A stretch of DNA of 48,657 nucleotides, taken from assembly GCA_002315945.1 (NCBI GenBank), contig DCIJ01000027.1, forward strand, positions 762 through 49,418, written 5' to 3'. Of this stretch, positions 16,456 through 25,600 are shown in pieces. Each line of letters begins with the position of its first letter. Within the stretch, counting starts at the first letter, position 1. Origin of the DNA: Lachnospiraceae bacterium UBA1729. GTDB taxonomy: Bacteria > Bacillota > Clostridia > Lachnospirales > Lachnospiraceae. A program made the position numbers and the translations under genes. The notes below the pieces were generated by a model that was not told the origin of the DNA, did no database searches, and saw nothing but the letters and a program-made list of their open reading frames with translations.

Positions 16456-17299
16456 TTACCCAGTTTAGCAGTTCTTCTTTTATTTTTTCCCGGTCTGATT
16501 TACAGGCCTTTGCGTTATTTCGCTCTGCCTTAAATGCCAGCCTGTATAGAAAAGGCGGCCTTGTAAGTAATGCATGACTTATGTGTTCGTATGCCACATG
16601 CTTATACACATACGGAAAGTTATTTTCGGCGAACCGTTTCTCCATGTACAGAGCACTATCATAGGATGGCCACACAGTATCATTTTTAGATGAAAGCATT
16701 AATACAGGAGCCTTAATCTTTTCAATAGGAATCAGGCTTTCAGGAATGATATCCTTATCCCTGTTAAAGGTGATGATATGCATTTCCTTATGTTTTAGCA
16801 GCATATTAATAATATTAAAGCTTCTGCACTTATATGATGCAAAGGGTAGTTCTTTGCCTCCCAGGCTCCAGCATGATGTTCCAGAGGGGCCACTTTTTGG
16901 CTTACGTCCTACCAGGCCTTCACTGACAAAATGGGAGGGCACTCTGACAATGACACAGGACAGCTCTTCATACATTGAAGCAGCAATTAGTGCCAGCTCA
17001 CTTCCCTTTGACATTCCGTCAATGCCAATTTTCTCATATCCCTGATTACGCAGCCAGTATATTGCACTCTTCACATATTCTATCGGTATCCTGTCCAGAA
17101 AAGGGGTTGTTCCTTTGGTTGCAAATAATGCCAGCGCCAATGCGGGGATTTCATTTTTGTGATAAAATTCAGCGCACTGTCTTGTAAGCTTCATTCCACC
17201 ATTGGAACCAGACATAACAATTACTACTTTATCTTTTCTTCCATTTCCCGGAAAAAGAATACCCTCAAAACCATTATCTCTAACTGTAGTTCTTATCAA
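16442..17299 (-). CDS. Acyl-CoA thioesterase/BAAT C-terminal-like alpha/beta hydrolase
   Basis: A 285-residue alpha/beta hydrolase resembling the C-terminal domain of bile acid-CoA:amino acid N-acyltransferases and acyl-CoA thioesterases. The nucleophile elbow is GIDGMSKGSELAL (GxSxG, residues about 100-110), an acid is likely in LSSKNDTVWPS, and the terminal histidine in AYEHISHALLTRPPF. There are no ATG starts near the N-terminus. A TTG at 17299 preceded by AAGGAG at a 9-nt spacing is preferred over the TTG at 17335, which would overlap pdxR and has no good ribosome site. It follows pdxR closely on the same strand. The substrate is unknown; the stop codon lies in a tandem repeat. Confidence 0.75.
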   Translation of the reverse strand: MIRTTVRDNGFEGILFPGNGRKDKVVIVMSGSNGGMKLTRQCAEFYHKNEIPALALALFATKGTTPFLDRIPIEYVKSAIYWLRNQGYEKIGIDGMSKGSELALIAASMYEELSCVIVRVPSHFVSEGLVGRKPKSGPSGTSCWSLGGKELPFASYKCRSFNIINMLLKHKEMHIITFNRDKDIIPESLIPIEKIKAPVLMLSSKNDTVWPSYDSALYMEKRFAENNFPYVYKHVAYEHISHALLTRPPFLYRLAFKAERNNAKACKSDREKIKEELLNWVNNVW

Positions 17300-17324
17300 A
17301 ATATTGTTCTCCTTCAATACTGTG

Positions 17325-18728
17325 TTATTCCCCAAGTCCTGCAGCTACGCACAATTCCCTAAGTGCAAAATCAAGGCCTTTTATATCAATACTTGAATAA
17401 TTCAAAATAAACATATGATTTCTTTCTATATCCTTAGCAATTGCAAAATCAGTAATAGTGCTAAGTTTTATTTTTCTGTTATACAATTTTTCTTTCACTT
17501 CACTGTCAGATACGTCTGTCTGTAGTTCCAGTATAAAGTGAAGTCCAGAATCGCTTTCAATCACCTTATATTTTCCTTTAGGGAAAATATGTTCAATCGA
17601 ATCAAGAATCCTGGTTCTTTTCTTGCCATAATGAAGTCGCATTCTATTAATATGCTTTTCAAAGTACCCCTGGCTAATAAAGCCTGCCAGTGCATACTGT
17701 TCAAAAGTAGATACAGTACAGGAATAAAACCCCAAATCCTGATAAAATTGATTTGCCAGCTCTTCTGGAAGCACCATATAACTAATTCGGATTGTGGAAG
17801 TAAGTGATTTTGAAAAGGTATTCATATAGATTACCTTTCCACTGGCATCTATACTTTGCAGTGAAGGTATTGGTTTTCCCACCGTTCGAAATTCACTGTC
17901 ATAATCATCCTCTACAATATACCTTCCTGTCTTTTCATTGGCCCATGCAAGCAGCTCATATCTCCTGCTAATGGGCATCATGATTCCAGTGGGGAAATGA
18001 TGGGTTGGGCTTACATGGGCAATATCAGCCTTTGCATTCACAAGCTCCTCAATAACAATTCCCTTTTCATCCATGTTTGCATATTTACACCTGGCATTAT
18101 TTTTTTCATATATCTGCTGCAGTTTTCGATAACCCGGATTCTCGATGCAGTATACCTTGTCATTACCAAGGAGCTGAACAATCAGACTGTACAGATACTC
18201 TGTTCCAGCGCCCACGATAATCTGATCCGGATCCACATCCATTCCACGAAAGGATGCCAGATGGTCTGCAATTGCTTTTCTTAATTCATATACGCCTCCT
18301 GCAGGTGACATGGTCAGAAGTTGATTCTCTCTAAGGGAAATAGTCTCCCTCATCACTTTTGCCCATACTGAAAAAGGAAAAATAGCCCCCTCCGTTCTGT
18401 TTGATGAAAAATCAAATAAAAACTCTTCCTTAACAGGCATATGGATTTTAACACTTTTTCTTGGAAGTACCTGTATCTTCTCCAGTTTAGCAATGTCCGA
18501 TACATAATATCCCTTTTTGGGAATTGCATACATATAGCCTTCCCCTATCAACTGGTCATATGCATTTTCAATCGTAATGGTACTAAGGCCCAGATTCTTT
18601 GCCAGCGTACGCTTAGAGGGCATCTTTTCTTTTTTACCCAGCTTTCCGCTCTGAATATCCCGTTTTATATATTCATAAAGAGCCTGATATACAGGACCAT
18701 CAACTTTTGTCAGATCATAAGTCAGCAT
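17325..18728 (-). CDS. pdxR: PdxR-type MocR regulator of vitamin B6 synthesis
   Basis: Divergent from pdxST, with the architecture of PdxR, the PLP-sensing activator of these genes. A GntR winged helix occupies residues about 1-72 (MPSKRTLAKNLGLSTITIENAYDQL), followed by a linker and an aminotransferase-like domain with the PLP-lysine segment MNTFSKSLTSTIRISYMVLP and EDDYDSEF. 467 residues from ATG 18728, chosen over 18743 because GAGGGA lies at good spacing and because the paralogue at 3805 also begins MLTYDL. The 114-nt divergent spacer contains two inverted repeats. Confidence 0.92.
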   Translation of the reverse strand: MLTYDLTKVDGPVYQALYEYIKRDIQSGKLGKKEKMPSKRTLAKNLGLSTITIENAYDQLIGEGYMYAIPKKGYYVSDIAKLEKIQVLPRKSVKIHMPVKEEFLFDFSSNRTEGAIFPFSVWAKVMRETISLRENQLLTMSPAGGVYELRKAIADHLASFRGMDVDPDQIIVGAGTEYLYSLIVQLLGNDKVYCIENPGYRKLQQIYEKNNARCKYANMDEKGIVIEELVNAKADIAHVSPTHHFPTGIMMPISRRYELLAWANEKTGRYIVEDDYDSEFRTVGKPIPSLQSIDASGKVIYMNTFSKSLTSTIRISYMVLPEELANQFYQDLGFYSCTVSTFEQYALAGFISQGYFEKHINRMRLHYGKKRTRILDSIEHIFPKGKYKVIESDSGLHFILELQTDVSDSEVKEKLYNRKIKLSTITDFAIAKDIERNHMFILNYSSIDIKGLDFALRELCVAAGLGE

Positions 18729-18743
18729 GCATTTTTCCCTCAT

Positions 18744-18804
18744 CTGGCATATAAATTATATCTATTTTGACTATGTATCGTATGCCAGTTTTGTATTACG
18801 ATAC
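18744..18804. promoter_or_regulatory. PdxR operator region between pdxR and pdxS
   Basis: Two interlocked dyads are visible: CTGGCAT (18744-18750) with ATGCCAG (18782-18788), and GTATCG (18775-18780) with CGATAC (18799-18804). The segments around 18775 and 18793 also resemble one another as direct repeats (GTATCGTATGCCA, GTATTACGATACCA). PdxR proteins are known to bind such repeats in the divergent spacer; the assignment is by position. Confidence 0.6.
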
Positions 18805-18842
18805 CAATTAATAAAAACAAAGTCAAGGAGGAATACTTTAGT

Positions 18843-19718
18843 ATGTCACAATCACAATATGAATTAAACAAAGGATTAGCACAGATGTTAAAGGGCGGAG
18901 TAATCATGGATGTTACTACTCCTGAGCAGGCAGAGATTGCTGAAAAGGCCGGTGCCTGTGCAGTCATGGCCCTGGAAAGAATCCCCGCAGATATCAGAGC
19001 TGCCGGAGGCATATCAAGAATGAGCGATCCTAAAATGATTAAGGGGATCCAGGAAGCCGTATCTATTCCTGTAATGGCCAAGTGCAGAATAGGTCATTTT
19101 GTAGAAGCGCAGATATTAGAAGCAATAGAGATAGATTACATTGATGAGTCAGAGGTGTTGTCTCCCGCAGATGACATCTATCATATTGATAAGACCCAGT
19201 TCAAGGTTCCCTTCGTATGTGGCGCCAGAGACTTAGGCGAGGCCCTTCGAAGAATTAACGAAGGCGCCGCTATGATCAGAACTAAGGGCGAACCTGGAAC
19301 CGGCGATGTAGTTCAGGCAGTCCGTCACATGAGAAAAATGAACTCTGAAATCCGTAAAATAACCTCTATGTCCAAGGATGAATTATTTGAGGAAGCAAAA
19401 CAGCTTCAGGTTCCCTATGATTTAATTAAATTTGTACATGAAAACGGCAAGCTTCCTGTTGTCAATTTTGCAGCCGGTGGTGTTGCAACTCCAGCAGATG
19501 CTGCTCTTATGATGCAGCTGGGCGCAGAGGGCGTATTTGTAGGTTCAGGTATTTTCAAATCAGGGGATCCCGAAAAGCGTGCAGCTGCCATAGTGCAGGC
19601 TGTTACCAACTATACAGATGCCAAACTGATTGCACAGCTTTCTGAAGATTTAGGGGAAGCAATGGTTGGAATCAATCCCGGCGAAATCAAGATAATTATG
19701 GAAGAGAGAGGAAAATAA
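18843..19718 (+). CDS. pdxS: Pyridoxal 5'-phosphate synthase subunit PdxS
   Basis: PdxS builds PLP from ribose 5-phosphate, glyceraldehyde 3-phosphate and ammonia supplied by PdxT (DXP-independent route). 291 residues, a TIM barrel. Clear family blocks: LAQMLKGGVIMDVTTPEQAEIAEKAG, PVMAKCRIGHFVEAQ, YIDESEVLSPAD (the catalytic lysine region follows at PFVCGARDLGEALRRI) and FAAGGVATPADAALMMQLGAEGVFVGSGIF. The start is preceded by AAGGAGG. It abuts pdxT (1 nt gap). Confidence 0.98.
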   Translation: MSQSQYELNKGLAQMLKGGVIMDVTTPEQAEIAEKAGACAVMALERIPADIRAAGGISRMSDPKMIKGIQEAVSIPVMAKCRIGHFVEAQILEAIEIDYIDESEVLSPADDIYHIDKTQFKVPFVCGARDLGEALRRINEGAAMIRTKGEPGTGDVVQAVRHMRKMNSEIRKITSMSKDELFEEAKQLQVPYDLIKFVHENGKLPVVNFAAGGVATPADAALMMQLGAEGVFVGSGIFKSGDPEKRAAAIVQAVTNYTDAKLIAQLSEDLGEAMVGINPGEIKIIMEERGK

Positions 19719-19719
19719 T

Positions 19720-20316
19720 ATGCGAATTGGTATTCTCTCCGTACAGGGTGCTTTTATCGAACATGAAAAAATGATTTCTGCCCTTAATAATGAATTTGAG
19801 GAAACAATCGAATGTGTCCAGATTCGTCAGAAAAAGGATCTTGAGAATATTGACGGAATCATCCTTCCTGGCGGAGAAAGCACTGTTCAGGGAAAGCTTA
19901 TAAAAGATCTTGATATGTATGATGAGCTTCGTGACAAAATCGAAAATGGAGTGCCAACCCTTGCCACCTGCGCAGGTCTCATTCTGCTGGCACAGAATAT
20001 TGAAAATGATGATACCACTCATCTGTCCACACTTCCTGTAACTGTACAAAGAAATGCCTATGGCAGGCAGCTTGGCAGCTTTGTCACCACAGGTAATGCC
20101 GGAGAAATCAATGACTACCCACTGGTATTTATTCGCGCCCCATATATTACACAGGCAGAGCCTGAAGTAAACATACTTACTACCGTAGATAAAAAAATAG
20201 TAGGCGTCCAGTATAAGAACCAGATTGGATTAGCTTTTCATCCCGAGATGACAGATGATTTGAGGATTCATAAGTATTTTATTGAACAGATTCACTTCAA
20301 AAAAAGAACTGCATAG
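19720..20316 (+). CDS. pdxT: Pyridoxal 5'-phosphate synthase glutaminase subunit PdxT
   Basis: Glutaminase that feeds ammonia to PdxS. 198 residues, class I amidotransferase-like. Motifs: MRIGILSVQGAFIEHE, LPGGEST (oxyanion region, about 49-55), the nucleophile in TLATCAGLILLA (Cys about 86) and FHPEMTDD with the catalytic His-Glu pair near the C-terminus. Ends at TAG 20316; its last 13 nt (AAAAGAACTGCA) recur 26 nt downstream as the left arm of the terminator. Confidence 0.97.
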   Translation: MRIGILSVQGAFIEHEKMISALNNEFEETIECVQIRQKKDLENIDGIILPGGESTVQGKLIKDLDMYDELRDKIENGVPTLATCAGLILLAQNIENDDTTHLSTLPVTVQRNAYGRQLGSFVTTGNAGEINDYPLVFIRAPYITQAEPEVNILTTVDKKIVGVQYKNQIGLAFHPEMTDDLRIHKYFIEQIHFKKRTA

Positions 20317-20327
20317 CTTGAGTAATA

Positions 20328-20360
20328 AAAAGAACTGCACGTCCTGTGCAGTTCTTTTTT
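20328..20360. terminator. Bidirectional terminator between pdxT and a convergent gene
   Basis: AAAGAACTGCAC (20329-20340) and GTGCAGTTCTTT (20346-20357) form a 12-bp perfect stem with a 5-nt loop; A-runs and T-runs flank it on both sides, so it can serve both pdxT and the minus-strand gene ending at 20360. The left arm duplicates the last codons of pdxT (20305-20313). Confidence 0.92.
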
Positions 20361-20764
20361 TACAGCTGTAATCCAGCCAGATTAAGCTTGCCAATAATTA
20401 GTTCCTCAACAAATATTGTATCTTTATTATTTTGAAGAAACTCATCATTTCGAATCTCCTCTATTGTATGTGTTTCACTGACATAGCCGCCCTGTCCCTT
20501 ATTAGCCTCTCTATGAAAAACATTCATCTTAAATCTGGCCTTAAGGTGCTTATAGGTCATGTATGACAATCCATCCGGATCTATGAAAAATATATGATCA
20601 GAGATTTTTGTATTTCCATCCACCTCTTTCATCATAATTTTATTAACCATACTTCTAAACTTAAAGGGCGCATCATCCAGATTCATCAGCTCTGAATATG
20701 TGTAGGCAGCTCCCACATATAGTGTAGACAGGTCATGCATTACATATTTAAAATCTTCCTGCAT
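20360..20764 (-). CDS. Conserved hypothetical protein, unknown function
   Basis: A 134-residue soluble protein I do not recognise by function. It begins MQEDFKYVMHDLSTLYVGAAYTYSELMNLDDAPFKF and contains ISDHIFFIDPDGLSYMTYKHLKARFKMNVF, EANKGQGGYV and a charged C-terminal helix (TIFVEELIIGKLNLAGLQL). No cysteines, no signal peptide and no membrane segment are seen. It is immediately downstream of ftsY (38-nt spacer made of the ftsY stop-codon repeat) and shares the terminator with pdxT. The ribosome site is not obvious: the repeat units AACAGGAGTAG upstream contain AGGAG, the nearest about 14 nt before the ATG. Confidence 0.7.
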   Translation of the reverse strand: MQEDFKYVMHDLSTLYVGAAYTYSELMNLDDAPFKFRSMVNKIMMKEVDGNTKISDHIFFIDPDGLSYMTYKHLKARFKMNVFHREANKGQGGYVSETHTIEEIRNDEFLQNNKDTIFVEELIIGKLNLAGLQL

Positions 20765-20771
20765 TTTCGTG

Positions 20772-20816
20772 ACTACTCCTGCTTATACTACTCTTGTTTA
20801 AACTACTCCTGTTCCG
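20772..20816. repeat. Three-copy 15-nt tandem repeat spanning the ftsY stop codon
   Basis: Plus-strand units ACTACTCCTGCTTAT (20772-20786), ACTACTCTTGTTTAA (20787-20801) and ACTACTCCTGTTCCG (20802-20816). The third is the coding end of ftsY with TAG at 20803-20805. As 15 is a multiple of three, readthrough would meet the peptide (F/Y)KQE and a new TAG after each unit: three in-frame stops in a row. The units also contain AGGAG on the minus strand, which could act as a ribosome site for the next gene. Confidence 0.93.
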
Positions 20817-21738
20817 ACTCAGAAAAAAGTGCTTTTGCAAAGCTTGCTGCTTCGAATTTCTGAAGGTCTTCAATACCTTCTCCCACACCAATATACTTCA
20901 CAGGGATTCCTAACTCCTTCTGGATTGCAATGGCGATACCACCCTTGGCAGTGCCATCCATCTTGGTAAGGATAATACCTGTGATATTGCTGATTTCGGA
21001 AAATTCTCTGGCCTGATTTAATGCATTCTGACCAGTTGATGCATCCAGTACAACCAGATTTTCCCTATGGGCTTCTGGAAATTCCCTGTCAACAATTCTG
21101 TTAATCTTTTCCAGCTCAGCCATAAGATTTTTCTTGTTATGGAGTCTGCCTGCTGTATCGCACAACAATACATCTGCATTTCTTGCTTTAGCAGCGTGAA
21201 GGCCGTCATATACTACAGCTGCAGGGTCAGAGCCTTCGCTCCCTTTAATTATGTCAACCTGTGCTCTTCTCGCCCACTCATCCAATTGCTCTGCTGCCGC
21301 CGCACGGAAGGTATCTGCTGCTGCCAGGACAACCTTCTTGTCCATGGCCTTAAGCTTGCTGGCTAACTTTCCTATTGAGGTAGTCTTGCCAACTCCATTG
21401 ACTCCCATAACCAGGACAACAGACTGTTTGGTTTCAAAGTCATAGGCTGTCTCTCCCAGAGACATCTGCTCGCATATTTTATCCACCAGAAGCTGTCTGC
21501 AGCCTGCTCTCTCTCTGATGTGTTTTTCTCTGACTTCATCCCTAAGGGCATCCAGCACATCCTCTGTCACATGAACCCCTAAATCGGCCATAATCAGCAT
21601 TTCTTCCAATTCTTCATAGAAATCATCATCTATATCACTGGCACCATAGAAGATGCTATCCAGTCCATCAGATATACTATTTCTGGTTTTTGTAAGTCCA
21701 GCCTTCAGGCGGGCAAACAGTCCCATCTTTTCTTCCAT
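20803..21738 (-). CDS. ftsY: Signal recognition particle receptor FtsY
   Basis: Membrane-associated SRP receptor GTPase. 311 residues: a short N-terminal region (MGLFARLKAGLTKTRNSISDGLDSIF) without the long acidic A domain of proteobacteria, then the four-helix N domain and the G domain with GVNGVGKTTSIGKLA (about 112-126), DTFRAAAAEQL, CDTAGRLHNK (about 194) and TKMDGTAKGG (about 258). Start ATG 21738 has GAGAGG 8 nt upstream. In many relatives ftsY directly follows smc; here four other genes separate them. Confidence 0.98.
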   Translation of the reverse strand: MEEKMGLFARLKAGLTKTRNSISDGLDSIFYGASDIDDDFYEELEEMLIMADLGVHVTEDVLDALRDEVREKHIRERAGCRQLLVDKICEQMSLGETAYDFETKQSVVLVMGVNGVGKTTSIGKLASKLKAMDKKVVLAAADTFRAAAAEQLDEWARRAQVDIIKGSEGSDPAAVVYDGLHAAKARNADVLLCDTAGRLHNKKNLMAELEKINRIVDREFPEAHRENLVVLDASTGQNALNQAREFSEISNITGIILTKMDGTAKGGIAIAIQKELGIPVKYIGVGEGIEDLQKFEAASFAKALFSESEQE

Positions 21739-21764
21739 TATCTAGTCCTCTCAGGTTTAATTAT

Positions 21765-22637
21765 CTATTTTACATGTTCATGGGTAAACAAATGATTATT
21801 GCAGTACTCATAATTACCATTACATTTTGAGCAGAATCTAAATTCAAGCTCAGGCGAATCTTTTTCAGTTCGCCCGCATATTGCACATTTGTGACGGGTA
21901 ATAGGTGTTGCCTGCCTTACCTGCTGTCTGTAGACAACTCTCCTCTTGATCTGCTTGGGTCTTAGATGAGACATATTTCTCATCATAAGGAAAAATACCA
22001 GTGCATTAAGCAGAGAAGCCCCCATGATTATCTTCATGGCGGGTCCGCCTATGATAAATTCATAGCCAAGCAGAACCAGATCAATGATTCCCAGATACTT
22101 CATTTTTACAGGAATAATAAAGAACAGAAGTACCTGCACATCTGGGAAGGTCATTGCAAAAGCAAAGAACACTGACATATTCATATAATATGTTGAAAAA
22201 CGGGCAAAATAGGGTGCCAGATAGGTTCCAAAGGCATCCCCTGCTCCCAGGGCAAGAATTACATCACCATGAACCAGATAACAGTAGCCCATCAGGATAA
22301 AGCTTCCAATGATTGTGAACAGCATTCCTGAAAAAATATAAGCATTGAACTTAAATATGCCCCAGGTTCTCTCCAGCGTAGTACCAATGCTATAGTAAAA
22401 ATACAGCATAATCAGGGTAAAGAAACCAAAGTCTGAAGGTGGAACCAGTATCCAGGTTACAATTCTCCATATCTGTCCCCTTGTTATCAGGTATGGATTC
22501 AGATACAGATAGTTCATGAAGGATGGATTTACTCCATTCATCAGATAACCAAATCCATAACATATTATCAATAGTAATGACAGATTATTTATTGCATATC
22601 TGCCAAGTTTTTTCTCTAATTTGTCCAATAATCTCAT
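21765..22637 (-). CDS. Rhomboid-fold membrane protein with C-terminal zinc ribbon, probably non-proteolytic
   Basis: 290 residues with about six transmembrane segments. The region YLNPYLITRGQIWRIVTWILVPPS and YYSIGTTLERTWGIFKFNAYIFSG matches the rhomboid fold (L1 loop and ExWG-like motif), but the catalytic GxSG is not present; the corresponding stretch reads ALGAGDAFG. The cytoplasmic tail carries CAICGRTEKDSPELEF-RFCSKCNGNYEYC, a four-cysteine zinc ribbon. It is most likely a pseudoprotease or a Derlin-like membrane chaperone, by inference. It lies 26 nt upstream of ftsY on the same strand. Start ATG 22637 has AAGGAAG upstream. Confidence 0.75.
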   Translation of the reverse strand: MRLLDKLEKKLGRYAINNLSLLLIICYGFGYLMNGVNPSFMNYLYLNPYLITRGQIWRIVTWILVPPSDFGFFTLIMLYFYYSIGTTLERTWGIFKFNAYIFSGMLFTIIGSFILMGYCYLVHGDVILALGAGDAFGTYLAPYFARFSTYYMNMSVFFAFAMTFPDVQVLLFFIIPVKMKYLGIIDLVLLGYEFIIGGPAMKIIMGASLLNALVFFLMMRNMSHLRPKQIKRRVVYRQQVRQATPITRHKCAICGRTEKDSPELEFRFCSKCNGNYEYCNNHLFTHEHVK

Positions 22638-22668
22638 ACAATGTCTTCCTTATTTTCTGGCTTACTCA

Positions 22669-25600
22669 CTACTTAAGATTCGCAGTAGAAAGCATAAGCT
22701 TGATTCGATTGAGCTGATTAACCTCGCTGGCACCAGGATCATAATCAATTGCAACAATATTAGCTTCAGGATGCTGTCTCCTGATTTCTTTTATTACACC
22801 CTTGCCTACCACATGATTTGGCAGACATCCAAAGGGCTGGGTACATACGATGTTGGGAGCTCCTGAATGAATCAGCTCCAGCATCTCTCCTGTTAGGAAC
22901 CAGCCTTCACCAGTCTGATTGCCAATGGAGACGATAGGCTCAGCCATTTTAGCAAGCTTCTCAATATCACAGGGCGCTTCAAAATGCTTTGATTTTGCAA
23001 ACTGTGAACTTGCGGCATGACGTAGGAATTTCAGGATTCCGATTCCTGCCATACACAGATATTTTGAACGCTTGCTGGTTCCCAGATTATCAGCCTTGTA
23101 TATCTGGTTGTAGAAGCAGTACATCATAAAGTCTAACAGGTCAGGTACTACTGCCTCCGCCCCTTCGCTTTCTAAAAGCTCCACCAGATGATTGTTGGCT
23201 GCAGGCATGAATTTTACAAGAATCTCACCTACCACACCTACTCTTGGTTTCTTTTCATCCGAGATAGGGATATTATCAAAATCTCTGATTATCTGACGGC
23301 ACATCTTTCCAAATGTGAATAGACTATGATGCTTTCCCGCCAGGTATTCGTTGCACTTTTTCAACCACAGCTGATGCAGGGCCTCTGTCTCCCCTGGATT
23401 CACCTCATAAGGACGCATTCTGTAGATGCATCGCATAAAAATATCACCAAAGACACAGCCCAGAGCCACTTTAACAATTAACTCTAAATTAATATGGAAG
23501 CCGGGATTACTTTCTATTCCTGCCAGATTCAGCGAAATAACAGGAATATGTCCCATGCCGGCTTTTTCCAAAGCTCTCCTGATAAAGCCCACATAATTGG
23601 TAGCTCTGCATCCACCACCTGTCTGTGACATGATTACAGCAGTCTTGTTCAGGTCATACTTACCTGACAGCAGGGCATCCATAATCTGTCCAACCACCAT
23701 GAGAGATGGATAGCAGGCATCATTATTTACATACTTAAGTCCGGTATTAACAGCCTGGGTTCCATCATTTGTCAGCATCTCAATATGATAGCCGCAGGAT
23801 TCCATACCAGTCTTCATCAGTTCAAAATGAATAGGCGACATACAGGGAACCAGAAGAGTGTAATCTTTTCTCATCTCTTCTGTGAACTGTACCTTGTTAA
23901 TGCTTGTACTCTTGATTTCCCGCTTTTCCTGTCTTCTGTCCTTAACTCTGAGAGCTGACAGCAGAGATCTTACTCTGATTCTGGCTGCGCCCAGATTATT
24001 AACCTCATCAATTTTCAGACAGGTATATATCTTGCCTGAGCCTGTGAGAATATCATTTACCTGGTCAGTTGTAACTGCGTCCAGACCACATCCAAAGGAA
24101 TTGAGCTGAATCAGATCCAGATCATCCCTTGTCCTTACATAGGTGGCTGCTGCATACAGTCTTGAATGATAGGTCCACTGATCACTTACTATCAGTGGTC
24201 TGTCCGGAACCCCTAGATGAGATATGGAATCTTCTGTAAATACTGCCACATCATAAGAGGTAATCAGCTCTGGAATACCATGATTTATCTCTGGATCCAC
24301 ATGGTATGGACGACCTGCCAGCACAATACCCCTGTTGCCAGTCTCCACCAGCCACTTTAAGGTTTCCTCACCCTTTTTATGCATATCCTCATGAGCTCTT
24401 GCCAGTTCCTTCCAGCCAGCCTCAACAGCATTTACAATGTCCATCTCCGGAATATCAGGAAATGTCTTAACCAGGGCAAAGCTGATGGTATCCACATCTC
24501 TGAAGGACATAAAAGGATTTCTAAAATCTATTTCATACTCTTTCAGTTTATCAACGTTATTTTTAATATTTTCAGAATAGGATGTAACAATGGGACAGTT
24601 ATAATGATTGTTTACACCCTCTGCTTCTTTTCTCTCATAGAAAAGAGCCGGGTAAAAGATAAATTTTACCCCCTGCTTAATAAGCCATTCCACATGTCCA
24701 TGGGCTAACTTGGCAGGATAACACTCTGACTCGCTGGGAATGGATTCAATGCCCATTTCATAGATTTTTCTGGTTGAAGAGGGTGACAGTACTACCCTGT
24801 ATCCTAAATGGGTAAAGAATGTATGCCAGAAGGGATAATTCTCATACATGTTAAGTACTCTGGGAATACCAACCAGGCCCCTCTTGGCCTCCTCTTCAGG
24901 AAGAGCTTCATAATCAAAGAAACGCTTTAACTTATACTCGAAGAGATTAGGGATATTGTTCTCATTTTTCTTTCCCCCAACACCCTTCTCACACCTGTTT
25001 CCAGAAATATAGCGACGGCCTCCTGAAAACTTATTTACTGTCAGTCGGCAGTTGTTAGTGCACCCATGACACTTGGCCATAGTGGTCTCATAGGTCAGGT
25101 GATTAATATTATCTATGGACAGCATACTGGTCTGATAGCCGGTATCAAAACCAAATCGCTCTCTGGCAATAAGTGCTGCACCAAAGGCACCCATAATACC
25201 TGCTATATCAGGTCTGATTGCCTCACAGTCGGCTATTTTTTCAAAGGAACGCAAAACTGCATTATTATAAAAGGTTCCACCCTGAACAACTATATTTCTT
25301 CCTAATTCAGAGGCCTTGGAAACCTTAATTACCTTATACAGGGCATTTTTTATAACAGAATATGCCAGTCCTGCTGAGATATCATCAACCCCGGCGCCTT
25401 CCTTTTGGGCCTGCTTAACCTTGGAATTCATGAATACAGTACATCTGGTTCCCAGGTCGATTGGGTTCTTTGCAAATAAAGCTTCCCTTGCAAAATCCTG
25501 AACACTAAAGTTTAGGGACTTGGCAAAAGTCTCAATAAAGGAACCACAGCCAGAGGAACAGGCTTCATTTAACTGAACACTGTCAACGGTCTGGTTCTTA

